A DNA stretch of 64,000 nt from Candidatus Methylopumilus universalis (lineage in GTDB: Bacteria; Pseudomonadota; Gammaproteobacteria; Burkholderiales; Methylophilaceae): NCBI RefSeq assembly GCF_006365315.1, contig NZ_CP040968.1:372001-436000 (forward strand). The letters are read 5' to 3'. Numbering within the stretch: position 1 is the stretch's first letter; each line of letters begins with the position of its first letter. The position numbers were made by a program, and so were the translations under genes. The notes beneath the pieces were generated by a model. That model was not told where the DNA came from. It saw nothing but the letters and a program-made list of their open reading frames with translations, and did not search any database. Below are positions 42,837 to 52,620 of this stretch, piece after piece.

Positions 42837-44744
42837 ATGCCTGAAATAAGATTACCAGACGGGTCTAAGCGACAATTTGAAGGTGACGTTACCGTCGCAG
42901 AAGTTGCACAAAACATCGGCGCTGGACTAGCGCGCGCAGCTCTCGCAGGCCGAGTGAATGATCAGCTTGTCGATCTTTCATTCGTCATTCGTCAGGATAG
43001 CGATCTTGCAATCATTACTGACAAAAATCCTGAAGGGCTTGAGGTTATTCGTCATTCAACTGCCCATCTTTTAGCGTATGCCGTAAAAGAGTTATTTCCG
43101 GATGCACAAGTAACGATTGGCCCTGTCATTGAACATGGTTTTTATTATGACTTTTCATATACACGACCTTTCACACCAGAAGATCTAGAAAGTATTGAAA
43201 AGAAGATGACAGAAATTGCTAATCGCGATTTACCCATCACAAGAAAAGTATTGCTGCGTAATGATGCAGTGAAATATTTCAAATCAATTAAAGAAAATTA
43301 TAAAGCTGAAATTATTGAATCTATTCCAGCTGATCAGGAAGTTTCTCTATACACCGAAGGTGAATTTACAGATCTTTGTCGAGGCCCACATGTGCCATCA
43401 ACTGGAAAATTAAAAGTATTCAAATTAATGAAAGTGGCTGGTGCATATTGGCGTGGCGACTCTAAAAATGAAATGCTACAAAGAATTTACGGCACTGCAT
43501 GGACTAATAAAGAAGACTTGCAAAACTATCTCTTCATGTTGGAAGAGGCGGAAAAAAGAGATCATCGTAAATTAGGAAAGCAACTCGATTTATTTCATAT
43601 GCAAGATGAAGCACCTGGTATGGTGTTTTGGCATCCCAAGGGATGGTCGATTTGGCAAGAAGTTGAACATTACATGCGAAAAATGTTCTTAGATTATGGG
43701 TATCAAGAAGTTAAAACCCCAACAGTCATGGATAAGACTTTGTGGGAAAAATCTGGGCATTGGCAAAACTATCGCGACAATATGTTTACAACCTCTTCTG
43801 AAAATAGAGACTATGCGGTGAAGCCTATGAATTGCCCTGGTCATATTCAAATTTTTAATAACGCTCTGCATAGCTATCGTGACTTACCTCTAAGGCTTGC
43901 AGAATTTGGTTCATGCCATCGTAACGAACCATCAGGATCGCTCCACGGTTTAATGCGTGTTCGTGGATTTACGCAAGATGATGCTCATATTTTTTGCACA
44001 GAAGAACAAATTAAAGATGAAGTGGCTAAGTTTATTGTCATGCTATTTAAAGCCTACCAAGACTTCGGATTTAAGGACGTTTTAGTGAAATTATCCACTC
44101 GCCCTGAGAAACGTGTAGGTGCTGACGAAACTTGGGATAAAGCGGAATCTGCCCTTAAAGCTGCTTTAGTGGAAAATAAGCTTGAATTTGACCTTCAGCC
44201 TGGAGAAGGGGCTTTTTATGGACCTAAGATCGAATTTACCCTAAAAGATAGCTTAAGTCGTCTTTGGCAGTGCGGTACGATCCAGCTCGACTTTAACTTG
44301 CCTGAACGCCTAGGCGCTGAATATGTCACGGAAGACAATAGCCGCAAGCACCCTGTGATGCTACATCGGGCTATTGTAGGTTCTATGGAGCGTTTTATTG
44401 GGATTCTTATTGAGCATTACTCGGGTGCTATGCCTCTTTGGCTTGCCCCGACACAAGCGGTTATCCTTAATATTGCTGACGCACATGCAAGCTACGCCTC
44501 AAAAGTCATGGATGAACTCAAGAAAAACCACATCCGATGCGATTCTGACTTGAGAAATGAGAAAATAACCTATAAAATACGCGAACATAGCTTACAAAAG
44601 ATTCCTTATCTCTTAATTGTAGGGGAAAAGGAAATGGAAGCTGGGCAAGTTGCCGTGCGAACCCGAAAAGGCGAAGACTTAGGATCCATGTCGATTAAGT
44701 CATTGATTGATCGACTAAATCAGGAAGTTCAAACTAAAGTCTAG
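42837..44744 (+). CDS. thrS: Threonyl-tRNA synthetase
   Basis: Class II synthetase, 635 residues. Order: TGS domain (1-62), editing domain with [15 protein letters not shown] (about 72) and the [10 protein letters not shown] editing motif, catalytic core with [12 protein letters not shown] (zinc Cys) and [25 protein letters not shown] reduced to its motif 2 arginines, and the anticodon-binding domain after residue 535. It starts the translation cluster thrS-infC-rpmI-rplT-pheS-pheT-ihfA. No leader with tRNA-like structure was recognised before it. Confidence 0.97.
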   Translation: MPEIRLPDGSKRQFEGDVTVAEVAQNIGAGLARAALAGRVNDQLVDLSFVIRQDSDLAIITDKNPEGLEVIRHSTAHLLAYAVKELFPDAQVTIGPVIEHGFYYDFSYTRPFTPEDLESIEKKMTEIANRDLPITRKVLLRNDAVKYFKSIKENYKAEIIESIPADQEVSLYTEGEFTDLCRGPHVPSTGKLKVFKLMKVAGAYWRGDSKNEMLQRIYGTAWTNKEDLQNYLFMLEEAEKRDHRKLGKQLDLFHMQDEAPGMVFWHPKGWSIWQEVEHYMRKMFLDYGYQEVKTPTVMDKTLWEKSGHWQNYRDNMFTTSSENRDYAVKPMNCPGHIQIFNNALHSYRDLPLRLAEFGSCHRNEPSGSLHGLMRVRGFTQDDAHIFCTEEQIKDEVAKFIVMLFKAYQDFGFKDVLVKLSTRPEKRVGADETWDKAESALKAALVENKLEFDLQPGEGAFYGPKIEFTLKDSLSRLWQCGTIQLDFNLPERLGAEYVTEDNSRKHPVMLHRAIVGSMERFIGILIEHYSGAMPLWLAPTQAVILNIADAHASYASKVMDELKKNHIRCDSDLRNEKITYKIREHSLQKIPYLLIVGEKEMEAGQVAVRTRKGEDLGSMSIKSLIDRLNQEVQTKV

Positions 44745-44790
44745 CAACAAGGTAGCGCGGTTTTTCTTTTATATTTACAGGGGATTTGTT

Positions 44791-45345
44791 ATCGCTCAAG
44801 AGAAAGAAGTCAGAATTAACGGAGACATTACAGCTCAAGAAATTCGATTAATTGGCGTAAACGGCGAAGCGCTTGGCATAGTGACACTAGCTGAGGCATT
44901 TGCAAAAGCAGAAGAGATAGATATCGATCTAGTGGAAATTGCTCCACAAGCCCAACCTCCCGTATGTCGATTGCTTGATTACGGTAAGTTTAAATATGCA
45001 GAAAGTAAGAAGCAACACGAAACCCGCTTAAAACAGAAGCAGGTCAAGATTAAAGAAGTGAAGTTTAGACCGGGAACAGATGATGGTGATTACAACATCA
45101 AAATACGAAACCTCATTGGGTTCCTTTCAGACGGCGATAAGGCAAAGATCACCTTGCGCTTTAGAGGTCGAGAAATAACGCATCAAGAATACGGTTTAGC
45201 AATTTTAAAACGTGTTGAACATGATTTAATGGAATACGCAGTCGTCGAACAATTTCCGAAAATGGAAGGTCGACAAATGGTGATGGTTCTGGCTCCGCAA
45301 AAAAAAGTCAAACCAAAAACCACTGAAGCAAAAGTTTCTGAGTGA
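44791..45345 (+). CDS. infC: Translation initiation factor IF-3, probable ATC start
   Basis: IF-3 keeps ribosomal subunits apart and checks the start codon. Aligning with known IF-3 shows that an N-terminal part ([20 protein letters not shown]) precedes the first ordinary start (GTG 44881). The frame is open to an ATC at 44791, six bases after an AGGGGA ribosome site, and there is no ATG, GTG or TTG in between that keeps RING-I-AQEIRL. infC is known to use rare AUU-type starts for autoregulation. From ATC the protein has 184 residues, a normal length, with [10 protein letters not shown] and [11 protein letters not shown] visible. Confidence 0.88.
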   Translation: MAQEKEVRINGDITAQEIRLIGVNGEALGIVTLAEAFAKAEEIDIDLVEIAPQAQPPVCRLLDYGKFKYAESKKQHETRLKQKQVKIKEVKFRPGTDDGDYNIKIRNLIGFLSDGDKAKITLRFRGREITHQEYGLAILKRVEHDLMEYAVVEQFPKMEGRQMVMVLAPQKKVKPKTTEAKVSE

Positions 45346-45400
45346 TACGGCTTAAACGGCATGCCTAAGCACTCTTATTACTCTAACTAAGGAGATCAAA

Positions 45401-45598
45401 ATGCCAAAAATGAAAACAAAAAGTGGCGCGAAAAAGCGCTTCAAGTTTTTAGGAAGTGGTATGGTAAAGAGAACACGTTCTCATTTACGTCATATCTTGA
45501 CCAAAAAAACAACGAAACAAAAACGTAATCTTAGAGGCACTGTCCTCATTTCAGCAACCGATATCAAACGCGTTCGCGCGATGATGCCAACTCAATAA
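45401..45598 (+). CDS. rpmI: 50S ribosomal protein L35
   Basis: A 65-residue basic ribosomal protein beginning [16 protein letters not shown] and containing [11 protein letters not shown], both diagnostic of bL35. A strong AAGGAG ribosome site precedes the ATG. It lies between infC and rplT, as in nearly all proteobacteria, where L20 can repress the pair in trans. Confidence 0.97.
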   Translation: MPKMKTKSGAKKRFKFLGSGMVKRTRSHLRHILTKKTTKQKRNLRGTVLISATDIKRVRAMMPTQ

Positions 45599-45608
45599 GG
45601 GGAATAAT

Positions 45609-45971
45609 ATGCCTAGAGTAAAACGTGGTGTCACCGCTAGAGCGAAACATAAAAAAGTTTTAGCACTTGCTAAAGGTTATCGCGGCCGTCGTAAAAACGT
45701 ATACCGTATAGCTAAACAAGCAGTGATGAAGGCAGGTCAGTATGCATACCGTGATCGCCGTCAGAAAAAACGTCAATTTAGAACACTATGGATTGCGCGT
45801 ATCAACGCAGCATCTCGTGAATGTGGTCTTACCTATAGCCGTTTCATGAATGGCCTTAAGAAAGCTTCTGTTGAAGTGGATCGTAAGGTATTAGCAGATA
45901 TGGCAGTATTCGATAAAGCAGCTTTTGCTAAGTTTGTCGAAATTGCTAAATCTGGTTCAGGAGCAGCATAA
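45609..45971 (+). CDS. rplT: 50S ribosomal protein L20
   Basis: A 120-residue ribosomal protein, [28 protein letters not shown] at the N-terminal 28S-like helix reduced here to its key basic run, and [21 protein letters not shown] in the globular domain. It follows rpmI by ten bases and ends 20 bases before a strong terminator. L20 is the known repressor of the infC-rpmI-rplT messenger. Confidence 0.97.
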   Translation: MPRVKRGVTARAKHKKVLALAKGYRGRRKNVYRIAKQAVMKAGQYAYRDRRQKKRQFRTLWIARINAASRECGLTYSRFMNGLKKASVEVDRKVLADMAVFDKAAFAKFVEIAKSGSGAA

Positions 45972-45986
45972 AAATTATTAATTTTT

Positions 45987-46016
45987 AAAAGGAGGCTTCT
46001 AGCCTCCTTTTTTTTA
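45987..46016 (+). terminator. Rho-independent terminator after rplT
   Basis: GGAGGCT (45991-45997) and AGCCTCC (46001-46007) form a perfect 7-bp stem with a TCT loop and a run of nine T. It separates the ribosomal protein genes from pheST; pheS then starts only 16 bases later, so read-through or a promoter in the stem region must feed it. Confidence 0.9.
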
Positions 46017-46028
46017 TTAAAATAATAG

Positions 46029-47015
<987 letters not shown>

Positions 47016-47027
47016 AGATATCTCAAT

Positions 47028-49379
47028 ATGCAATTTTCTGAAAATTGGTTAAGGTCATATGTGAATACATCACTGGATAGTGATGCGCTGAACCACATCA
47101 TGATTATGGCAGGCTTAGATGTTGATGAATCTCATCCTCTAGGCGCATCTTTTACTCATGTGGTGGTGGGTGAGATTGTTTCGATTAAAAAACATCCTGA
47201 TGCTGATCGACTTCAGGTCTGCGATGTCAATATCGGAGACAAGACATTACAAATTGTATGCGGCGCATCAAACGCAAGACAGGGTATTAAGGTGGCGTGC
47301 GCATTAGTAGGTGCTACATTACCTTCCATCGATATTAAGGAAGCAAAAGTTCGTGGCGTTGAATCATTCGGTATGCTTTGCTCGTTAAAAGAATTAGGAT
47401 TGGCTGAAGAAGCTGAAGGCATTTTAGAATTAAGCCATGATTTAAAAAATGGTACTGATTTAAGAGTAGCACTTGATCTTAATGATCAAATTACGACATT
47501 AAAATTAACACCCAATCGAAGCGACTGTTTGAGTTTATGGGGTGTCGCCCGAGAAGTCGCTGCCATTAGTCAATCTTCACTATCTCCTATCACCTATGAA
47601 GTGAATCCGATCAAGCAAAGTGAAAAGAAAAATATAGTTGTCGAAGAAAAATCGGCATGCCCTCGTTACTGTGGTCGCATCATTAAAAATGTAGACAATA
47701 CCAAATTATTACCTGATTGGATGATCTCGAGACTCGAGCGCTCCAATATTAAATCAATCAGTCCGATTGTGGATATCACTAATTATGTATTGCTTGAAAT
47801 TGGACAACCCCTTCATGCATTTGATCATGACAAATTGCAAGGTGATGTTGTGGTGAGATTCGCAAAGCCTGAAGAGCCTATCCATTTGCTCAATGACACA
47901 AAAATTAAATTATCTAAAAAAGATTTAGTGATTGCAGATAATTCAGGTGCAATTGCTTTTGCAGGTGTGATGGGTGGGTTGTCATCGTCAGTGACCGAAG
48001 CTTCTAGAAATATTTTCTTAGAAAGCGCTTTTTTTGATCCTATTGTGATTGCTGGTAAAGCAAGAGCGTATAACTTATCTACAGATTCATCTTACCGTTT
48101 TGAACGAGGGGTTGATTTTTCGAACACTCGACATGCGCTAGAGCGAGCTACATCTCTTATTATCGAATACTGTGGCGGTGAAGCAGGTGAGATCTCAGAA
48201 GTTTTAAACGCTTTACCAAAGCGTAATGAAATCCATCTAAGACTTAAAAAATTAAATGCTATTTTAGGCATTGAAGTACCGAGCCAAGATGTTGAGCAGA
48301 TATTCCATCAGTTAGGTTTTGAAGTGAACAAAACTATCGAAGGTTTTAAAGTCACACCACCTTCTTATCGATTTGATATTGCGATTGAAGAAGATCTTAT
48401 TGAAGAAGTAGTTCGCTTATATGGTTATGACAAAATACCTTCTCATCATCCTGTGAGTCATCAGGCGATGTTACCCTCTTCTGGACCATGTCAGCGAGAT
48501 CTTAAAGAAGCACTCACATCACGCGGTTTTTATGAAGTAGTGACTTATAGTTTCATTGAAGATGAGATTGAAAAAGCATTGCACGGAAATTTAAACCCTA
48601 TTCAATTACAAAATCCAATAGCAAGTCAGATGTCGACGATGCGATCATCATTGTGGGGAAGTCATCTTGAAGTCTTAACTTATAATTTAAATCGACAAGT
48701 ATCGCGATTAAATATTTTTGAAATTGCACAAACTTTCCAAGGCGCAAAAAAAGATTTTATTGAGACCGAAGTGATATCTGGTTTAAGTTACGGTAGCTTT
48801 TTGCCTGAGCAATGGGCTGACAAGATACGCGAGATTGATTTTTATGATATGAAAGCGCATGTTGAAGCTCTAACGTCTAAATCACTCACATTTAAAAGAA
48901 GTGATAAAACACCATTAGCGCTTCATCCCGGACAGTCTGCAGAAGTCTTTTTAGACGGTCAGTCGATAGGTTGGGTAGGTAAATTGCATCCAAAATGGCA
49001 GCAACACTTTTCTCTTCCAAAAGCCCCCTTTATCTTTGAGTTAAAAATAGAGAAGCTTTTAGAAGATAAAGCGTTTAAATACGAAGATATCTCAAAATTC
49101 CTTCCCGTAAGACGTGATATTGCCATCGTGGTAGATGAGTCAGTCGAGGTCGATTCGATTTTAGATGCTGTATTTAAGGCTAAAATCCCGTTCTTAAATC
49201 GAATGGCTTTGTTCGATCTTTACCAAGGAAAAGGCATCGCCGAAAACAAAAAAAGTGTTGCATTTCTGATACTTATGCAGGATACTTCAAAGACATTAGT
49301 TGATAGCGAAGCTGATTCTTCTGTATCAAAAATCGTTGAATTACTTGAAAAACAATTTGGCGCAACGCTCCGCAACTAA
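47028..49379 (+). CDS. pheT: Phenylalanyl-tRNA synthetase beta subunit
   Basis: Structural and editing subunit of PheRS, 783 residues. Domains: EMAP-type RNA-binding fold (about 40-150, VVVGEIVSIKKHPDADRLQVC), B3/B4 editing domain (about 210-395), B5 (about 400-475), catalytic-like region and FDX-ACB at the C-terminus (about 690-783, SKFLPVRRDIAIVVDESV). Length and order are normal. It is followed by ihfA. Confidence 0.97.
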   Translation: MQFSENWLRSYVNTSLDSDALNHIMIMAGLDVDESHPLGASFTHVVVGEIVSIKKHPDADRLQVCDVNIGDKTLQIVCGASNARQGIKVACALVGATLPSIDIKEAKVRGVESFGMLCSLKELGLAEEAEGILELSHDLKNGTDLRVALDLNDQITTLKLTPNRSDCLSLWGVAREVAAISQSSLSPITYEVNPIKQSEKKNIVVEEKSACPRYCGRIIKNVDNTKLLPDWMISRLERSNIKSISPIVDITNYVLLEIGQPLHAFDHDKLQGDVVVRFAKPEEPIHLLNDTKIKLSKKDLVIADNSGAIAFAGVMGGLSSSVTEASRNIFLESAFFDPIVIAGKARAYNLSTDSSYRFERGVDFSNTRHALERATSLIIEYCGGEAGEISEVLNALPKRNEIHLRLKKLNAILGIEVPSQDVEQIFHQLGFEVNKTIEGFKVTPPSYRFDIAIEEDLIEEVVRLYGYDKIPSHHPVSHQAMLPSSGPCQRDLKEALTSRGFYEVVTYSFIEDEIEKALHGNLNPIQLQNPIASQMSTMRSSLWGSHLEVLTYNLNRQVSRLNIFEIAQTFQGAKKDFIETEVISGLSYGSFLPEQWADKIREIDFYDMKAHVEALTSKSLTFKRSDKTPLALHPGQSAEVFLDGQSIGWVGKLHPKWQQHFSLPKAPFIFELKIEKLLEDKAFKYEDISKFLPVRRDIAIVVDESVEVDSILDAVFKAKIPFLNRMALFDLYQGKGIAENKKSVAFLILMQDTSKTLVDSEADSSVSKIVELLEKQFGATLRN

Positions 49380-49414
49380 TCCCATATTTAATACCGATTT
49401 AAAAGTAGGCCGTT

Positions 49415-49717
49415 ATGACATTAACTAAAGCAGATTTATCCGAAATTCTATTTGACCGTGTAGGTTTAAATAAGCGCGAAGCGAAAGATATGGTTGAAGC
49501 TTTTTTTGAAGAGATTCGCAACGCACTTGAAAATGGCGACAGTATCAAGCTATCTGGTTTTGGCAATTTTGAATTAAGAAAAAAATCAGAAAGACCAGGT
49601 CGCAATCCTAAAACGGGTGAAGAGATTCCTATCAAAGCAAGACGTGTGGTTACTTTTCACGCAAGTCAAAAACTAAAAAGCAATGTAGAAGAGAACTACT
49701 CTGGAAAGAAAGCTTAA
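49415..49717 (+). CDS. ihfA: Integration host factor subunit alpha
   Basis: DNA-bending HU/IHF-family protein. The 100-residue chain has the IHF-alpha pattern [56 protein letters not shown] with the DNA-intercalating Pro, and [13 protein letters not shown]. It follows pheT, as in E. coli. The end overlaps the likely true start of the MerR-family gene. IHF could also assist site-specific recombination at the tRNA-Lys modules, which is inference. Confidence 0.96.
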   Translation: MTLTKADLSEILFDRVGLNKREAKDMVEAFFEEIRNALENGDSIKLSGFGNFELRKKSERPGRNPKTGEEIPIKARRVVTFHASQKLKSNVEENYSGKKA

Positions 49718-50141
49718 ATCCCCCGTCTTACCTGAAATACCTTCAAAGAGATATTTTGCAATCGGAGAGGTAAGTGAGCTTTGTCTCGTCAAGGCGCATG
49801 TGCTGCGATATTGGGAGCAGGAGTTTGATCAGCTCAAAGATGTCAAGCGACGTGGCAATCGACGTTATTATCAATTACCTGAAGTGCTTCTCATTCGTAA
49901 AATTAGAGAGCTTCTACATGACGAAGGCTTTACGATTCAAGGCGCTAAACAGCGACTTAAAGATAAAAGTTTTGTTAAAGAAGTAAAGCAAGCTGAGCCA
50001 CCTAGAGAGCTTCAAGTGACTAAACAAGGTCAAGTTGAGTTGCCTTTAGAGAATCTCAATCAATCCAATTCACTTGCCGGCCTTAATATAAAGTCGATTA
50101 AAGATGAATTGCTCAGTATCATAGATCTGCTTAAAAAGTAA
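49701..50141 (+). CDS. MerR-family transcriptional regulator (start uncertain, non-ATG)
   Basis: A MerR-type regulator of the kind found between ihfA and tRNA-Pro. The open frame runs from 49689 and includes [27 protein letters not shown], of which the first half of the HTH (IGEVSEL) lies upstream of the first ordinary start (GTG 49800). Starting at 49800 would remove the recognition of helix 1, so translation must begin earlier. There is no in-frame ATG, GTG or TTG after the stop at 49686; CTG at 49701, six bases after AGAAGAGA, is the best candidate and overlaps ihfA. Other choices are ATA 49737 and ATC 49761. Effector unknown. Confidence 0.75.
   Translation: MERKLKSPVLPEIPSKRYFAIGEVSELCLVKAHVLRYWEQEFDQLKDVKRRGNRRYYQLPEVLLIRKIRELLHDEGFTIQGAKQRLKDKSFVKEVKQAEPPRELQVTKQGQVELPLENLNQSNSLAGLNIKSIKDELLSIIDLLKK
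50109..50137 (+). promoter_or_regulatory. Predicted promoter of tRNA-Pro
   Basis: TTGCTC (50109-50114) and TAAAAA (50132-50137) are separated by 17 bases, in the last codons of the MerR gene and 24 bases before the tRNA. The match is moderate. Confidence 0.45.
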
Positions 50142-50161
50142 TTCATCATGGTTTTGATTTT

Positions 50162-50238
50162 CGGGGCGTAGCGCAGCCTGGTAGCGTACTTGCATGGGGT
50201 GCAAGGGGTCGTGAGTTCGAATCTCACCGCTCCGACCA
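50162..50238 (+). tRNA. tRNA-Pro (GGG)
   Basis: A 77-base cloverleaf with acceptor CGGGGCG/CGCTCCG, anticodon stem CTTGC/GCAAG around ATGGGGT (anticodon GGG), T-loop GTTCGAATC and encoded CCA. The ihfA-merR-tRNA-Pro order is conserved in many proteobacteria. Confidence 0.96.
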
Positions 50239-50400
50239 ATTAAAGCAATGAATTAGTTTTCAAAAATAGATTTCTTAGCCTTATAATTTTCATAGATCAT
50301 TTTTAAGCCTATTCAATTTTTCAGGTGATTCATCATAAAACCTAAGCAATCCTCTAAAAACATAAGCACGCAAAATCGTAACAGTTCGATATTAAATACG

Positions 50401-51618
50401 TTGTGGGTGAGTTTTTTCTTTGTCGCTTTATTAAGTGCAATATGGAGATGGGTAGTTAAAGGTGACACTGAAGTGTTTGCCTCTATGGTGGATAGCCTTT
50501 TTTCCATGGCAAAGCTATCTGTTGAAGTGATGATATTGCTTTTTGGAACCCTAACGCTTTGGCTAGGCTTTTTAAAGATTGCTGAACACGCAGGTTTAGT
50601 TGAAAAAATAGCATCTTGGCTTTCACCGCTTTTTAGGCGTCTCATGCCTGAGGTTCCTAAAAATCATCCAGCAGCAGGTCTGATCACCATGAATTTTATT
50701 GCGAATGGATTAGGTCTTGATAATGCTGCGACACCTATTGGACTTAAAGCGATGCGATCATTGCAATCACTTAATCCAACACCAAAGATCGCAAGCAATG
50801 CACAAATTCTTTTTTTGGTTATGAATGCTTCATCACTCACCTTACTTCCAGTATCAATCTTTATGTATCGTGCACAGCAAGGAGCATTAGATCCCACACT
50901 TGTTTTTTTACCTATTCTTTTAGCAACAAGCGCTTCCACTTTGGCTGGTTTTTTCTCAGTCGCTTTTATGCAACGAATTAAATTAAACGACCCTGTAGTC
51001 ATTACATGGATGTTAGCCATTGCAAGTTTATTAAGTGTGTTTATCTTATTCTTAAGTCACTTATCAGCATCGGCATTGGGCGCATTCTCATCCCTCTTAG
51101 GCAATGCTGTCCTGTTTGGACTGATTGTTACTTTTTTACTTATAGGCATATTAAAACGTGTGCCAGTCTATGAGTCATTTATTGAAGGTGCTAAAGAAGG
51201 TTTTGATGTATCTAAAAATTTACTGCCTTATTTAGTTGCGATGTTATGTGCAGTCGGTATTCTTCGAGCATCAGGTGCGCTTGATGTTGTATTGGATATG
51301 ATTCGTTATCTTGCTGATAGCTTTCACTGGGATACACGTTTTGTAGATGCGCTACCAACAGCGCTTGTGAAACCTTTTTCTGGAAGTGCTGCAAGAGCTA
51401 TGCTCATTGATACTATGACAACACATGGTGTCGATAGCTTCCCGTCACTTTTAGCAGCAACTGTTCAAGGCAGCACTGAAACTACTTTTTATGTTTTGGC
51501 AGTTTATTTCGGTGCAGTTGGTATTCAGCGTGCACGACACGCAGTTGCTTGTGCACTATTTGCAGATCTTGTTGGTGTGTTAGCCTCTATTGGTGTTTGT
51601 TATTGGTTTTTTGGATAA
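50401..51618 (+). CDS. SpmA/SpmB-like nucleoside-recognition (Gate) membrane protein, fused form
   Basis: A 405-residue protein with about ten hydrophobic helices that joins the two spore-maturation halves: an SpmA-like N-terminal half (LLFGTLTLWLGFLKIAEHAGL, FIANGLGLDNAATPIGLKAM) and an SpmB-like C-terminal half (EGAKEGFDVSKNLLPYLVAML, KPFSGSAARAML, GSTETTFYVLAVYFGAVGI). The organism is not a spore former, and the substrate is unknown; Gate-domain proteins are transporter-like. The TTG at 50401 lacks a clear ribosome site; the frame is open to 50329, with ATA 50389 or an ATC shortly after AGGTGA as other starts. Confidence 0.82.
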   Translation: MWVSFFFVALLSAIWRWVVKGDTEVFASMVDSLFSMAKLSVEVMILLFGTLTLWLGFLKIAEHAGLVEKIASWLSPLFRRLMPEVPKNHPAAGLITMNFIANGLGLDNAATPIGLKAMRSLQSLNPTPKIASNAQILFLVMNASSLTLLPVSIFMYRAQQGALDPTLVFLPILLATSASTLAGFFSVAFMQRIKLNDPVVITWMLAIASLLSVFILFLSHLSASALGAFSSLLGNAVLFGLIVTFLLIGILKRVPVYESFIEGAKEGFDVSKNLLPYLVAMLCAVGILRASGALDVVLDMIRYLADSFHWDTRFVDALPTALVKPFSGSAARAMLIDTMTTHGVDSFPSLLAATVQGSTETTFYVLAVYFGAVGIQRARHAVACALFADLVGVLASIGVCYWFFG

Positions 51619-51637
51619 AATTATTTAATAAGGATAA

Positions 51638-51937
51638 ATGATGTATGTATTTATGATTGTGATGTATGCCGGTATTCTTTTTTTAATAGCTGCTTTATCT
51701 TTCGGTTTTCTTTCATGGCTCATCTATCAAAAGAATAAAAAAAGTAAGCAATTAAAAAATTTATATTGGGCGCGTGTTATATCTGCAATTCTTTTAACCC
51801 CCTATATATTCTTCCAATATATATTTTCTGATCTGACTTATCTCCCAATCCGAATTTCTTTTGTAGTTTTTTCTTTTGTTATTCTTTATCTTCTTGTAAA
51901 AAGATGGGGTAAAGACGCGATACCAAAACGTAAATGA
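51638..51937 (+). CDS. Hypothetical small membrane protein (99 aa)
   Basis: Unrecognised protein with three hydrophobic helices (about 5-30, 48-65, 70-87) and a basic tail. AAGGA at 51630-51634 serves either ATG 51638 or the adjacent ATG 51641; spacing favours the second. The stop overlaps the next start by four bases (ATGA), so the two unknown genes are coupled. It follows the SpmA/B-like gene by 19 bases. Confidence 0.7.
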   Translation: MMYVFMIVMYAGILFLIAALSFGFLSWLIYQKNKKSKQLKNLYWARVISAILLTPYIFFQYIFSDLTYLPIRISFVVFSFVILYLLVKRWGKDAIPKRK

Positions 51938-52203
51938 TTACCGTTAAATCAATTAAGGAATCAGATTTTGAGGTAATAGTTGAATCGAAGTCGATCACAC
52001 AACATAAAGTTCATGTCTCAAATGATTTCTATAATTTCCTAACTGATGGCAAAGTTTCTTACGAACATTTAATTATTGCGTCGTTTGAATTTTTGTTAGA
52101 GCGAGAATCGAATAACTCCGTACTTTCTCAGTTTGATTTAAAGGTCATCTCTCACTATTTCCCTGAGTATGAAAAAGAGATTAAGAAGCGGCTGAAGGCT
52201 TAA
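51934..52203 (+). CDS. Hypothetical small acidic/basic soluble protein (89 aa)
   Basis: Unrecognised 89-residue protein with no signal peptide or membrane helix. The sequence alternates charged helices; LIIASFEFLLERE followed by LSQFDLKVISHYFPEYEKEIKKRL suggests a compact helical fold. It overlaps the preceding membrane-protein gene by four bases, which suggests the two act together. No function is proposed. Confidence 0.7.
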   Translation: MITVKSIKESDFEVIVESKSITQHKVHVSNDFYNFLTDGKVSYEHLIIASFEFLLERESNNSVLSQFDLKVISHYFPEYEKEIKKRLKA

Positions 52204-52251
52204 TCTTTCGTATACAATAATCATTTAAACAACCTATTAAAGAGGCGATAT

Positions 52252-52320
52252 ATGGGCAGTAAAGACAAAAGAAAAGAATCTAAAGGTAAAAAACCACAAC
52301 CTAAACCAGCCAAGGTGTAA
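52252..52320 (+). CDS. Lysine/proline-rich micro-ORF (22 aa)
   Basis: A 22-codon frame, MGSKDKRKESKGKKPQPKPA plus three residues, preceded by AAAGAGGCG at a good ribosome-site distance. Composition is about one-third lysine, with no hydrophobic residues apart from one Val, so it is likely disordered and could bind RNA or the ribosome. Ribosome site and codon use support translation, but with so short a frame chance cannot be ruled out. Confidence 0.45.
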   Translation: MGSKDKRKESKGKKPQPKPAKV

Positions 52321-52380
52321 TTTTATAACCTATTGATTTATATAGTTTTTTTATAATTATACCGGTTTAGTGTTACTTCT

Positions 52381-52410
52381 CTCATGATTTTCATGAGACC
52401 TCATTCATGA
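52381..52410. promoter_or_regulatory. Cluster of TCATGA palindromes upstream of pqqA
   Basis: CTCATGA and TCATGAG form a perfect inverted repeat around TTT (52381-52397), and a third TCATGA lies at 52405-52410, so three copies of a palindromic hexamer fall in 29 bases, 82 bases before the pqqA ATG. The placement suits an operator; no regulator is identified. Confidence 0.4.
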
Positions 52411-52491
52411 TCCTCAAGGTGTTTACTTTTTAAGTCCGAGTAAGATTACATTTAAGTAATTTCTCATTAACTTAATAAAAGGATCAACATC

Positions 52492-52563
52492 ATGTGGACA
52501 ACTCCAGCTGCTACTGAAATGCGTTTCGGTTTCGAAGTTACAATGTATGTAATGAATAAGTAA
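52492..52563 (+). CDS. pqqA: PQQ precursor peptide PqqA (23 aa)
   Basis: A 23-codon gene whose peptide begins MWTTPAATEMRFGFEVTMY and ends in four more residues. The E-V-T-x-Y segment holds the Glu and Tyr that PqqE cross-links to build pyrroloquinoline quinone. AAGGA lies nine bases before the ATG, and a strong terminator follows 14 bases after the stop, so it is a monocistronic unit. pqqBCDE are not in this window; separate pqqA genes are known in methylotrophs. PQQ serves methanol dehydrogenase and possibly the sugar dehydrogenase encoded at 59331. Confidence 0.92.
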   Translation: MWTTPAATEMRFGFEVTMYVMNK

Positions 52564-52576
52564 TTATTCAGATTTA

Positions 52577-52612
52577 ACAAAAAAGCCCGCTTAATGCGGG
52601 CTTTTTTGTTTC
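52577..52612 (+). terminator. Terminator after pqqA
   Basis: AAAAAAGCCCGC and GCGGGCTTTTTT form a perfect stem around TTAAT with an A-run on the left and T-run on the right. It can end pqqA and also the convergent oxidoreductase gene, whose stop lies just to the right. Confidence 0.92.
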
Positions 52613-52620
52613 TAATCCAT

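Noticed and set aside
49686-49800. MerR gene as a pseudogene
   Set aside because: The full HTH and effector half are in one open frame; only the start codon is non-standard, so a rare start is more economical than inactivation.
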